From Corynebacterium kroppenstedtii DSM 44385 (GTDB taxonomy: Bacteria; Actinomycetota; Actinomycetes; Mycobacteriales; Mycobacteriaceae): DNA of 64,000 nucleotides. The stretch spans positions 1,984,001-2,048,000 of the forward strand of contig NC_012704.1 in NCBI RefSeq assembly GCF_000023145.1, written 5' to 3'. Position 1 is the stretch's first letter; every line of letters begins with the position of its first letter. Made by a program: the position numbers and the translations under genes. The notes under the pieces were generated by a model, which saw nothing but the letters and a program-made list of their open reading frames with translations, was not told the origin of the DNA and did no database searches. Shown piece after piece: positions 20,620-31,456 of this stretch.

Positions 20620-21285
20620 ATGGCCTCTACCGACACGGATTTCCGCCTCTACCTGGTCACGTCTGGGACGGACCGGCACACCGTTGACACCGCAGCGAAG
20701 GTCGCTGCGGCTGGGGCCGGCGTCGTCCAGGTGCGCGCGAAGGACCTTTCCACGCGGGACCTGCTCAGCCTTGTGACGGAATGTGCCACAGCTGTTCACC
20801 GGGCAAATCCCCACACGAAAGTCGTCGTCGATGACCGTGCCGACGTGGCCTACGCTGCTCGACGCGCCGGGACTCCGGTCAATGGCGTTCACCTGGGACT
20901 AGATGATCTTCCCCCGGATGCGGCCCGCGACATGCTCGGCCCGGATGCCCTCATCGGGCTGACGACGGGGACTCTGCCGCTTGTCGAGGCCGCGGAAGAG
21001 TTCCACCAATCGCATCCAGGGGTGATTGACTACATCGGTGCGGGGCCTTTCCGTCCGACGCCGACGAAGGATTCGGGGCGTGCGCCTATTGGTGTTGACG
21101 GTTATCGGCCGCTCGTGGCGGCAACATCCTTGCCCATTGTCGCCATCGGGGACGTGACACCCGACGATGTTGCGGCGCTGAGCGCTACTGGTATCGCCGG
21201 GTGCGCAATGGTGCGAGCACTGATGCACGCTGATAACCCCGGCGACCTAGCCCGACGTGCGTTGGAGAGTTTCCGTAGCGAGTGA
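20620..21285 (+). CDS. thiE: Thiamine-phosphate synthase
   Basis: Couples HMP-pyrophosphate with the thiazole phosphate carboxylate to give thiamine phosphate. The 221-residue TIM barrel shows VVQVRAKD, the Mg/pyrophosphate segment VVVDDRADVA, GVHLGLDDLP and YIGAGPFRPTPTK, all diagnostic of ThiE. It follows thiC on the same strand; no second riboswitch is visible in the 116-base gap. It converges with the ABC genes downstream, and the 71-base interval shows only a weak GGGG/CCCC hairpin. Confidence 0.95.
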   Translation: MASTDTDFRLYLVTSGTDRHTVDTAAKVAAAGAGVVQVRAKDLSTRDLLSLVTECATAVHRANPHTKVVVDDRADVAYAARRAGTPVNGVHLGLDDLPPDAARDMLGPDALIGLTTGTLPLVEAAEEFHQSHPGVIDYIGAGPFRPTPTKDSGRAPIGVDGYRPLVAATSLPIVAIGDVTPDDVAALSATGIAGCAMVRALMHADNPGDLARRALESFRSE

Positions 21286-21356
21286 GCGCGGAAATGGGGC
21301 GATTTAGCTGCTACCGGGGTGTTTAGGCCCCTGGTTGCGGCCTTCGTCGGAACTGG

Positions 21357-23051
21357 TCATTGGCCGTCATTGTCCAGGCGTTGTTTCATCACATCTATTT
21401 GTGAAATGACTTCATTATCGGTGGGCCCGTTATTCGGGCGGAAAGCAGAAAGCACCTGATCAGTGTCAAAATTCGCTTGCTGCCCATTATGGGAAGCACT
21501 GCCCAAATAAATGTATGACAGCGACTGATTGATATCCCTGAATATTGTTTCCTTGCCAAGTGAACTAGGTGCTACTACATGACGTTGGTCCTGTAAGCCC
21601 ACAGATAAAACATTATCGTGTTTCACATCGAACACGGAGTTCACCATTACAAATTTACGAGGAAGATCGTCCCGGTATGACGTTTCTTGGTATATATCAT
21701 CCAGAGTTGCCGCCATGGGCTTAAGGTAACCGGAATTTGGTGCCGAACCACACACTTTAATCGAGAATTTTTCGGATGTTGAACACGATGAAAAACCATA
21801 TTCTTCATCCCAAGCACGATCGACGCTCGTGGAAGAGCCCACAGGAACTGATATAAAGAACACCACGCCAAGGAATAAACACAGTGGTGCTATCCAGATG
21901 CCCCTGAACAGAGAGCCTAGGACGGTGCCAATCACGCACGACACCAGTAAGAACCCAACAATCATCAAGAAGGTCGGGGTCCCTGCCCAGAGTTGCCTGA
22001 TAGTAACGTGATAAGAAACCCCGGATAGAATTGCACCAACAAAAGAAATCGCTATTAACACTAAGGCGAGAATGACGAGGGGGATAAAGGTGCTTAACGC
22101 GGATATGCGAAAGGCGCTAACTAACCTCTCTATACGACTTCTGGGGGACGTATCCTCCCAATCAGCATTTCCACTCCGCCATCGTGACTGACTAGATATC
22201 ACACTGGCGCATAGAGTCGCAGGAGCGAAAAAGAGTATTAAGACGGTTAGCCCTTGCACCATCAAGAGTTGTGGACTACCCAGCCATGACGATGCACTCG
22301 CCAGAGGAGCGACAACCGAAAAGACGATGAGAATCAGCGCAATAGGGATTGCGTATGACGCTCTCAGTTTTCCTTTTAAAACTAGTGAGGAGTAGCTCTT
22401 GCCGGTGCGGAAGCTTGCTCGGGAACGAGGTTCCTTATGGTCCGAATTCTTCGACCATCCTTGAACATAGATGACAGACCCCAGGGCCCATATCACGATA
22501 ACAAGTAGCGCACTGAGGTTCGGCTGCCCACCAGGCATAACAAAACTGCCCGGTGCACGCAGAGCACCCCAAAGACTGTGCCCAACCGACGGCTCTAAAG
22601 GCCAACTGAACGTGAGTGACCCAAGAACCGCGAATACTGGAACTACCCAGATAAATGTCTTTTTCAGGACGTAGGTGGACACTAGTCCAAGGCCAATAAG
22701 TCCGATATTGTTCCTTATGACCGTAAGAGAGCCATAGTCTGAAAAATCTCCCCAAAAGCACAGAAACCCTACTAGAGCAGCCCATACGGTTACCAGTGCC
22801 AGGAGTATGAGCCGTCTATTTCGAATGGGCCGCGGGGAGACACGATCAAAGTCATCCTCATGAGTGAATACAAAGAGGAGTGGAATCGATGTCAGAGCCG
22901 ACACCCACACGGTGTCGATATCGACAGAATTCCCGTTCTGCTCTAGCAATATCCACGTGGCGGATTTTACAACAAGCGAAAGTATAAGGGACGTCAGAAA
23001 GAAGTAATGAACTCTATTATGACGTAGCCACAGACCTGTTCCAGAACTCAT
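21357..23051 (-). CDS. Large membrane subunit of an unassigned ABC transporter
   Basis: A 564-residue protein with about eleven or twelve hydrophobic segments to about residue 425. A C-terminal domain of roughly 135 residues follows, polar and with two cysteines (near FSSCSTSE and KVCGSAP), probably outside the cell. The start is placed at 23051 because its ATG overlaps the TGA of the upstream ATPase gene (ATGA). I do not recognise the family; it is not a standard ABC-2 permease length. Base use is visibly more A+T-rich than in the thiamine genes on both sides, which suggests acquisition. Export or immunity roles are possible but not shown. Confidence 0.75.
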   Translation of the reverse strand: MSSGTGLWLRHNRVHYFFLTSLILSLVVKSATWILLEQNGNSVDIDTVWVSALTSIPLLFVFTHEDDFDRVSPRPIRNRRLILLALVTVWAALVGFLCFWGDFSDYGSLTVIRNNIGLIGLGLVSTYVLKKTFIWVVPVFAVLGSLTFSWPLEPSVGHSLWGALRAPGSFVMPGGQPNLSALLVIVIWALGSVIYVQGWSKNSDHKEPRSRASFRTGKSYSSLVLKGKLRASYAIPIALILIVFSVVAPLASASSWLGSPQLLMVQGLTVLILFFAPATLCASVISSQSRWRSGNADWEDTSPRSRIERLVSAFRISALSTFIPLVILALVLIAISFVGAILSGVSYHVTIRQLWAGTPTFLMIVGFLLVSCVIGTVLGSLFRGIWIAPLCLFLGVVFFISVPVGSSTSVDRAWDEEYGFSSCSTSEKFSIKVCGSAPNSGYLKPMAATLDDIYQETSYRDDLPRKFVMVNSVFDVKHDNVLSVGLQDQRHVVAPSSLGKETIFRDINQSLSYIYLGSASHNGQQANFDTDQVLSAFRPNNGPTDNEVISQIDVMKQRLDNDGQ

Positions 23052-23749
23052 GATTCCAGCAGATCTAGATACATCGTGTTGAGTTTGTTGATGTCTCTTC
23101 CTGCTCCGAATTTTTCCCATGGCCCCGAGTATTCTTTTACCCCGTTTTTCATAATCGTCAGGGTGTCTGCATTTTCAATGACATCTTCGACTATGTGTGT
23201 TGAAATAATTAGTGTAGAGGACTCCGACGAGTGATGAAGTATTCTCTTACACGCTGACCGCTGGGATAAATCGAGCCCTGCCGTTGGTTCATCGAGCAGG
23301 ATTACCGGTGGCGATGAAACGAGGGCAGATGATATTCCAACCCTTCGTCGCATACCACCAGACAAATGCTTGATGAGTGAATCGGCTTTATCCGCCAGAC
23401 CAGCGAGTTCTATCAGCCTATCGACCTCATGGGGGACCTTATGCTGTGGGACTTTCCTCAGCCAACACATGTACGCGAGGTGTTCCCGCACGGTAAAGCG
23501 TGATTTTTCGAGATTGTCCTGAGGAAGGTAGCCGACCAAACCACTACGTGGATCATTAACCCGGCCATCTATATACACACTGCCACTGCTCGGTTGAGTA
23601 AGCCCGGCTATTGCCCTGAGCAGAGATGATTTCCCTGCACCATTGGGGCCGAGTAATGCATGAAATCCGGTATCGACATTTAAGCTGATGTGATCAACCG
23701 CGATATGCGAGCCGTATTTCACAGTTAATTTATCAGTTGTAAGTTTCAA
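23048..23749 (-). CDS. ABC transporter ATPase paired with the 564-residue membrane protein
   Basis: A 233-residue ATPase with Walker A GPNGAGKSS near residue 36, Q-loop YLPQDN, signature LSGGMRRRV, Walker B VILLDEPTAGLD and switch His in STHIVED. The signature resembles that of lantibiotic-immunity and gliding-type exporters. It starts at TTG, which is supported by the strong site GAGGAGGAAA about 7 nt before it; no ATG is available nearby. It is coupled to the membrane subunit by an ATGA overlap. The pair is A+T-richer than its neighbours. Confidence 0.87.
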   Translation of the reverse strand: MKLTTDKLTVKYGSHIAVDHISLNVDTGFHALLGPNGAGKSSLLRAIAGLTQPSSGSVYIDGRVNDPRSGLVGYLPQDNLEKSRFTVREHLAYMCWLRKVPQHKVPHEVDRLIELAGLADKADSLIKHLSGGMRRRVGISSALVSSPPVILLDEPTAGLDLSQRSACKRILHHSSESSTLIISTHIVEDVIENADTLTIMKNGVKEYSGPWEKFGAGRDINKLNTMYLDLLES

Positions 23750-23856
23750 CCAGCTTTCCTCCTCAGCTTTTTAGCCAGGCTACCCTACAAAAGTCAGTAA
23801 CATTTAGCGTAGAGCTTTTTACTTCGCTTCGGAAGTCTAACCTCGGAGTGCGACTC

Positions 23857-25275
23857 CTACTGCTGCTCCCAATAAAAAACCTGCTCGTCATCGACGGTCA
23901 CCACTGCACGGTCCGGATCCCGACTAATCATCGTCCGCAACGTCTGATGCTCCGACGCCTGATCGCCCTCCGGCTGCCCCGTCACAGCAAACGTGATCGT
24001 GTGATCTTCAACGTTTTCTACAACAAGTTCGCCACGCGCGATCCACGGATGGTCCCTACGAATCCCAATGAGACGTTGATAAATCTCATGCAGCCATTCC
24101 CCCGTCGGCAATAAATCTGCTGGGGAATCCGGCAGTGGCGGTCGAATGTCGGCGTCGGCATACAAGCCATCCTGCTTTTCACCCCGAAACCCCTGTTCAT
24201 CGCCGTAATAAATGCTCGGCATACCGGGGAGCGTCAACTGCGCGACGGCAGCGAGCACCGCGCCGTTATCCCCCACCACCGAAGCAATGCGCGACACATC
24301 GTGATTGCCAATGAACGTCAACGGAAGGATCGGCCGCTTATCGGGCTGATTATTGGCGACGGCCGCGCCCTGCTCCACGAAGATTTGGTGCCGACCGAGC
24401 GCGTGGTCCAGCTCCCACATGTTCGCGTTTTTAATGCTGCTCCAGATGGCCTGCCACACCTCATATTGTGTGATCGAGTCCATGTGAGACTGAGCGGCGA
24501 ACTCGATGTACCCGCCCTGTTCCTCGCCGTGGATAATTTCGCCCAGGAACACCGCATCCGGATAGTGGGTGCGCACGCGGTCGATAACGGTCCGCCAAAA
24601 TTCGGTCGGCACGGAGTACGCGGCATCGAGCCGCCATCCGGTGATCCCGCGATCCAGCCAATACTCCATGATCTCCACGACCATGTCGGCGACGCGCGGG
24701 TCGGAATGGTCCAGCTCAGCCAGGTCGAGGTTCCCCTCCCACGGGACCGACACGATCTCCCCGTCGTGTGTGTGCGTCTTCACCGGGGTCTTCTCCACCC
24801 CTGCACGCGCCCGCTCAATCGACTCGGCCACCAGCGGATGGTGCGTCCCGACGTGGTTAAACACCCCGTCCAGCATCACCTTGAGGCCACGCTTCGAGCA
24901 CTCCCCCATTAGGTGATCAAAATCGTCCAGCGACCCTAACCGCGGGTCGATCCGCAAGTGATTCGTGGTGTCATACCCGTGCGCCGTCGACTCAAAAATC
25001 GGGCCGAGCAAAATCCCAGAACAGCCCAGCTCAATGGCATAATCCAGCCAGGCTTCTAGTCGGCGCAATTTTCCAGGCTTATCGACGCCACGCTCGGAGG
25101 GTGGTGCGGATGATGCGTCGTCGGGCGTCGGTGCGTCGGGCGTTGAGCCGCCGGAAGATTCGTCGTCCAGCGTTTCGCCGTCGGATGGTCCATCGGATTG
25201 GGGGCTGAACATGTCCGTTCCGCACGCTCCGAGGGGGTAGATCTGCCACCATAGCGCGTAATCAAGCGTGTCCAT
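23857..25275 (-). CDS. Intracellular alpha-amylase family glycosidase (GH13)
   Basis: A 472-residue GH13 protein without signal peptide. Catalytic residues are in place: nucleophile Asp in GWRLDAAYS near 218, acid/base Glu in FLGEIIHGE near 245, and transition-state Asp in IGNHDVSR near 325. DGVFNHVG gives conserved region I. A Ser/Pro/Asp-rich insert of about 40 residues follows the first beta strand (about 27-65). The start at 25275 has AAGGG just upstream and fits the MDTLDYALWWQIYPLG opening typical of such enzymes. Maltodextrin or a related alpha-glucan oligomer is the likely substrate. Confidence 0.88.
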   Translation of the reverse strand: MDTLDYALWWQIYPLGACGTDMFSPQSDGPSDGETLDDESSGGSTPDAPTPDDASSAPPSERGVDKPGKLRRLEAWLDYAIELGCSGILLGPIFESTAHGYDTTNHLRIDPRLGSLDDFDHLMGECSKRGLKVMLDGVFNHVGTHHPLVAESIERARAGVEKTPVKTHTHDGEIVSVPWEGNLDLAELDHSDPRVADMVVEIMEYWLDRGITGWRLDAAYSVPTEFWRTVIDRVRTHYPDAVFLGEIIHGEEQGGYIEFAAQSHMDSITQYEVWQAIWSSIKNANMWELDHALGRHQIFVEQGAAVANNQPDKRPILPLTFIGNHDVSRIASVVGDNGAVLAAVAQLTLPGMPSIYYGDEQGFRGEKQDGLYADADIRPPLPDSPADLLPTGEWLHEIYQRLIGIRRDHPWIARGELVVENVEDHTITFAVTGQPEGDQASEHQTLRTMISRDPDRAVVTVDDEQVFYWEQQ

Positions 25276-25394
25276 TGCCCTTGCCTGCCTATCCGACTTC
25301 ATTAACCAACGAGTGCGGGCGGGGTGGCGACCCCACGTCTCACTACCCTTCGAGCTTACGTCAGATACCGGACATACCTCGGCGCTTATTGCTC

Positions 25395-25427
25395 ACTTGT
25401 CGTCCCTTGACTTGTCACAACTTGTCA
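25395..25427 (-). promoter_or_regulatory. Triple ACTTGTC direct repeat upstream of the amylase
   Basis: ACTTGTC occurs at 25395, 25410 and 25420, the last two as ACTTGTCA ten bases apart, about one helical turn. On the minus strand the site reads TGACAAGT-TG-TGACAAGT and lies 120-150 bases before the amylase start. Regulator binding is inferred only from the repetition. Confidence 0.35.
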
Positions 25428-25462
25428 TCCCATTGACGACGATTGACGCGCGGTGTCGCAAC

Positions 25463-27641
<2,179 letters not shown>

Positions 27642-27947
27642 CTAGCCTCCTTGAACAGCGGTGAGAAGTTCGATGCGATCGCCGTCGCTAATAGTGGCGG
27701 TCTGCCAGGTGGATTTGGGAACGATCTCGTCATTAATGGCGATGGCGTATCCGTCGAAATCGTCATCGGTTCCGGTGTCGTTGCTGGTGGACGGATTATT
27801 CGCGGCGTCGGTGAGAGCGGTGAGGTCGGCGTTATCACCGTCCACTGACACTGCTTTGACGAGCGTCCGGACAGTAACGCCGCGTGCCACCCGGCGCGAT
27901 GTGCCGTTCAGTTCGATGCTGATCGTTGGACTGGAGGTATCTGTCAT
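27642..27947 (-). CDS. thiS: Sulfur-carrier protein ThiS (extended form)
   Basis: A ubiquitin-fold carrier that ends in the required Gly-Gly (TAVQGG). At 101 residues it is about 35 longer than usual. The extra part is an Asn/Asp/Thr/Ser-rich loop at about residues 42-66, between the helix and the YAIAINDEIV strand, so the core looks intact. AGAGGAA precedes the ATG. It is coupled to thiG by a three-base gap. Confidence 0.9.
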   Translation of the reverse strand: MTDTSSPTISIELNGTSRRVARGVTVRTLVKAVSVDGDNADLTALTDAANNPSTSNDTGTDDDFDGYAIAINDEIVPKSTWQTATISDGDRIELLTAVQGG

Positions 27948-28078
27948 TATTTCCTCTGGGTTTCCTCTGTTTTGTTCGACTTAGTTCATGGTCTGTGGTG
28001 CCTGGTTGGCGGGCTGAGGTCACTGCGCTCGACGCTGTGTGACGTGCGCATTTTCCTGCACGTTGTTCCGACACATCA

Positions 28079-29323
28079 CTACACATCACGGTGAATATCC
28101 GTAGCTGCCAGAATGTCATTCAAGGTCAGTTCCGGAGCATCGTCATCGTCCGCCCTGGTGAGGAGCTCGTTACCTTTTACTAAGCGCTCTTCTAAGGATT
28201 CGTGTGCGTCGGCCACTGAATACGAGGCGGCCGCTGAGGTTTGACCATCCGCGGAACCGGACGGATCAGCAGCACCTTCCCTGCCAGCAATGGCAAGCGC
28301 CGCCCCCACCCGGGCGCCCAGCGCAGTCAGCAAAATACCGTGACGGAAATAGCCCGTCGAAACAACCGCGCCAGTACCGTCGTCGATACCGATATAAGGC
28401 AGGTCATCCGGCGTGCCCGGCCGAGCCCCCGCCGTGATCTCCTCAATCGTGCACTCGCGAATCCCCGGGCAAATCGTGTCGGCGTCGCGCATGAGGTCCA
28501 GCGCGCCACCCACCAGCGGCTGATCACGGCCGTCCTCCCGGCTCGTGGCCCCCAACACCAAACCGCCATCGATGCGCGGCACCACATAGACCGGCCGATC
28601 CCGCACAAATCCCCGAATGACCGACGTGACCAGCGGGTCGAGCTCCGCCGGCACGCGCAAACGGAGGACGTCACCCCACACCGGGCGCAACTGCAGGTAC
28701 GGGAAGAACTCGGACGCGCCGAGACCATTGGCGACGATAGTGACGTCGCTGGAGTTAACGTCCAAAGGAATGGCCGATCTCTTGACGATCTCCACGCCAC
28801 GATTTTTCAGCGCACCGATAATGAGGTCGCCGAACACTCGTGGATCGATCTGGTGATCGCCCGGGATATGCACGGCACCGGACAGGTTCGGGCTGAGCGC
28901 CGGCTCCGCTTTCCGCAGTTGACGAACGGTCACCTGGGTGGCCTCCATGCCGAACGATTCCTGGAAATCTCGCGTCTCGGCGAGGTGCACCCAATCGGCA
29001 GAATCGGCGGCGACGACGTAGGTTCCGTCCCGACGGAAACCGGTCACGTGGGGGTCATCGGGGTCGGAATGAGCGGCGAGAGCGACGCGTCGAACAAGGC
29101 TCGGGTACCACAGCGCGGATTGGCGCATGAGGGGGACCAGCGCATCCTGCTGATACTGCATCTCTGCGGCCGGGGCTAACATGCCCGCCGCGTGGTGGCT
29201 CGCCCCTGAAAGCGGAGCCGGGTCCAGAATCGATACCGAGCACTCCGAATCGAGTTCAGTCAGTTCAAACGCGGTGGCCAGCCCCACAAGACCAGCGCCG
29301 ATAATAGTGATGTGCCGGGACAT
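28079..29323 (-). CDS. thiO: Glycine oxidase ThiO
   Basis: A FAD-dependent oxidase that makes dehydroglycine from glycine for thiazole formation. The 414 residues begin with the dinucleotide motif IIGAGLVGLATA, followed by SGASHHAAGMLAP, the DAAO-type FAD segment. The late GYFRHGILLTALGA segment binds substrate and FAD. The C-terminal 60 residues are a polar extension. The ATG at 29323 is used because the upstream frame runs through the TPP riboswitch; GAAGGAG is just before it. It leads the thiO-S-G-F operon; 131 bases without a gene separate it from thiS. Confidence 0.94.
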   Translation of the reverse strand: MSRHITIIGAGLVGLATAFELTELDSECSVSILDPAPLSGASHHAAGMLAPAAEMQYQQDALVPLMRQSALWYPSLVRRVALAAHSDPDDPHVTGFRRDGTYVVAADSADWVHLAETRDFQESFGMEATQVTVRQLRKAEPALSPNLSGAVHIPGDHQIDPRVFGDLIIGALKNRGVEIVKRSAIPLDVNSSDVTIVANGLGASEFFPYLQLRPVWGDVLRLRVPAELDPLVTSVIRGFVRDRPVYVVPRIDGGLVLGATSREDGRDQPLVGGALDLMRDADTICPGIRECTIEEITAGARPGTPDDLPYIGIDDGTGAVVSTGYFRHGILLTALGARVGAALAIAGREGAADPSGSADGQTSAAASYSVADAHESLEERLVKGNELLTRADDDDAPELTLNDILAATDIHRDV

Positions 29324-29330
29324 AGGCTCC

Positions 29331-29416
29331 TTCCCTCCGGCGGCATTATCCGCATCAGGTTTACGGTCGGCGGCGATGCCCGCCCTCTCAGCCCACAATC
29401 ACTGGGCTCCCGTAGG
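29331..29416 (-). ncRNA. TPP riboswitch before thiO
   Basis: On the minus strand the THI element blocks appear in order: CTACGGGAGCCC, GGGCTGAGAG, a G+C-rich variable stem, ACCGTAAACCTGATGCGGAT and AATGCCGCCGGAGGGA. It ends 7-8 bases before the thiO ATG and contains or abuts the ribosome site. TATAAT at 29479-29474 is a good -10 box for the transcript. The rest of 29417-29756 shows no gene. Confidence 0.95.
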
Positions 29417-29756
29417 TCGACGATGTCGATGTTCAGTTTTCTATGGTTACTTCTTAAGTATCCTCATCACTCGATTATATTCCCCGGTGGGACATCGTGA
29501 GTTTGTAGATGATAATCGCCGGCTCGAAGGTAGCGATCATATCCTGGTCGGTGCATACGCTGCCGGTAGTACATAACCTGCACAATGCTTATCAGAATAA
29601 TGAAGCAAATCTGGGTAGTCTTGGTTGTAGCCGAGCCTCCTCATTTCTTACCTTTCGATAACGCTTCGGGTGGACGGTGGAGGTGTTCGGAGATGCTTTT
29701 CGGCGGGGCTGAAGAAAACACGTCGCAATATCACTCAACGTGAGCATGGTGATGAA

Positions 29757-30281
29757 ATGATGTACGTAAGGAAACATTCTTCGCGTCAACGTGGTGCAGT
29801 AACTTCTTTATTCATCGCTCTTACCACCGCAATCATGCTCAGCGGATGCTCATCCTCGTCAGATTCATCAAATACCGAGAAGGCAGAAAGCGCTATTTCA
29901 ACGACAAGCGCAGGGCAATCGTCTAGCGAAGTGTCACATTCTGATAGCTCGAGCACTGCACCTTCGAACTCTACGCACTCCTCCACCGAGCATTTTGTTA
30001 AAAGTGATGGGACGTGTAACCCCGACGTCATCGATATCAATCACGAGAAAAACACAGCGGAGACGCACTATCACGGCCTCCCCGATGACCAGGTAGCGAT
30101 GAAGTTTTACGACATTAATGGAAATAATATAAAACAGACGGGCAGCAACTTCTCAGCAGGAACAACAGGTGAGGGACCAATTTTTAACACCGGCGTTCTC
30201 AATGCCGATATCAGCTATATCGGCGTAAAAATTGAGCACAAAAATGGGGAATCTCAGGAATGCAAAATCCTGGTGGACTAA
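29757..30281 (+). CDS. Small secreted lipoprotein of unknown function
   Basis: A 174-residue precursor with a basic N-terminus, a hydrophobic stretch (TSLFIALTTAIML) and a lipobox LSGC with Cys at 31. About 55 residues of Ser/Thr linker follow, then a compact domain of roughly 85 residues containing two cysteines (DGTCNPD and QECKILVD) that could form a disulfide. The two adjacent ATG codons have only a weak GGTGA site. I do not recognise the domain. The gene is A+T-richer than its neighbours and stands alone. Confidence 0.75.
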   Translation: MMYVRKHSSRQRGAVTSLFIALTTAIMLSGCSSSSDSSNTEKAESAISTTSAGQSSSEVSHSDSSSTAPSNSTHSSTEHFVKSDGTCNPDVIDINHEKNTAETHYHGLPDDQVAMKFYDINGNNIKQTGSNFSAGTTGEGPIFNTGVLNADISYIGVKIEHKNGESQECKILVD

Positions 30282-30315
30282 CACTGGTGGAGCAACCCTA
30301 GTGGGGTAACAATCG

Positions 30316-30531
30316 TTACCGTTGCTCTCGATTTTTCTGGAAATAGCGGACTAGCGCCCCCACACCCCGAATCACAAAAATAAGAGCCACGAAAACTATG
30401 ACCCTAAGAACCGGACTTTGATCCGCCATGGCGGTGGTCATGAAGACCGCCACCGCCACGCACCCAATAATGATGGTAAAAAACGCACTCAAACTGGGGA
30501 CACCAAAGAACTGCCGAAGTTTCTCACCCAC
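30316..30531 (-). CDS. Small two-helix membrane protein
   Basis: A 71-residue protein with two hydrophobic helices (about 15-36 and 42-62) and a basic tail, KNREQR. It is read from a GTG start preceded by AAGGAGGGA at good spacing, which argues that it is a real gene despite its size. It converges with the lipoprotein gene, 34 bases away. Function unknown. Confidence 0.6.
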   Translation of the reverse strand: MGEKLRQFFGVPSLSAFFTIIIGCVAVAVFMTTAMADQSPVLRVIVFVALIFVIRGVGALVRYFQKNREQR

Positions 30532-30655
30532 CGGAATCCCTCCTTCTTATTTATGTTAAATCCACTCTATAGACACGGATTTATTGCAGCAATAAGATTC
30601 GGAACAGAAGAACGCTCCCGTAACAGAAATACTGGCGTCTACGAAGGGACCCATC

Positions 30656-31450
30656 ATGACGACACCCTCATCACCCAACCGAACTAGCCCTCCCCTCTCT
30701 AAACAGGTCGTTTTAGTCACCGGCGGTGCTCGGGGACTCGGACGCGCAATTACCGAAGCGTTCCTCCGCGAAGGCGCCCGCGTTGTCGTTAATTATTTTT
30801 CCAGCGAAACCGCTGCACACAACATCGAAGCAGCTCACCCCCACCGCGTGCTGGCAATACATGGCGATGTGCGTGAAAGAGATGACATGGACGCCATCTT
30901 TACCACAGCGCGCGAAGAATTCGGGCAACCAATAAGCACAGTGGTCAATAATGCGCTCACGAACTTCTCTTTCAACGGGGAAGCCAGGCCAAAAGCTGAC
31001 CACATCACCTACGAGTCATTCCAATCACAATTTTCGAGTGCAGTCCAGGGAGCAGTTAATGTCATCCAAGCTGCGCTACCCAGTTTCGAGCAGGCCCACG
31101 GTGGTCGCGTCGTTAATATAGGAACTAATCTTTTCCAGAACCCCGTCGTGCCCTATCACGATTACACAGCCGCCAAGGCTGCCCTACTGTCACTTACCCG
31201 GACATTCTCAACCGACCTCGGCCCTATGGGGATTACTGTCAACATGATTAGTGGCGGGCTTTTGCGCACTACCGATGCCAGCGCGGCAACACCCGAGGAA
31301 GTCTTCGACTCAATCGCAGCAACAACACCGCTACAGTCCGTAACAACCCCGGAGGAGCTTGCCGACGCCGTACTCTTCTTCGCCTCACCGTGGGCGCGGG
31401 CAGTCACGGGCCAAAACCTCATCGTCGACGGCGGACTCGTCAAAGACTAA
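30656..31450 (+). CDS. Short-chain dehydrogenase/reductase (FabG-like)
   Basis: A 264-residue classical SDR: cofactor motif TGGARGLG near residue 22, NNAL in the NAG position, and catalytic YTAAK near 163. The C-terminal segment ending in GQNLIVDGGL is typical of 3-oxoacyl-ACP reductase-like enzymes. AAGGGA precedes the ATG. Substrate unknown. It converges with purT, with only six bases between the stops. Confidence 0.85.
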   Translation: MTTPSSPNRTSPPLSKQVVLVTGGARGLGRAITEAFLREGARVVVNYFSSETAAHNIEAAHPHRVLAIHGDVRERDDMDAIFTTAREEFGQPISTVVNNALTNFSFNGEARPKADHITYESFQSQFSSAVQGAVNVIQAALPSFEQAHGGRVVNIGTNLFQNPVVPYHDYTAAKAALLSLTRTFSTDLGPMGITVNMISGGLLRTTDASAATPEEVFDSIAATTPLQSVTTPEELADAVLFFASPWARAVTGQNLIVDGGLVKD

Positions 31451-31456
31451 GCCCGT

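Noticed and set aside
24301..24912. 203-codon plus-strand frame inside the amylase
   Set aside because: It mirrors the well-supported GH13 gene; typical of G+C-biased third positions.
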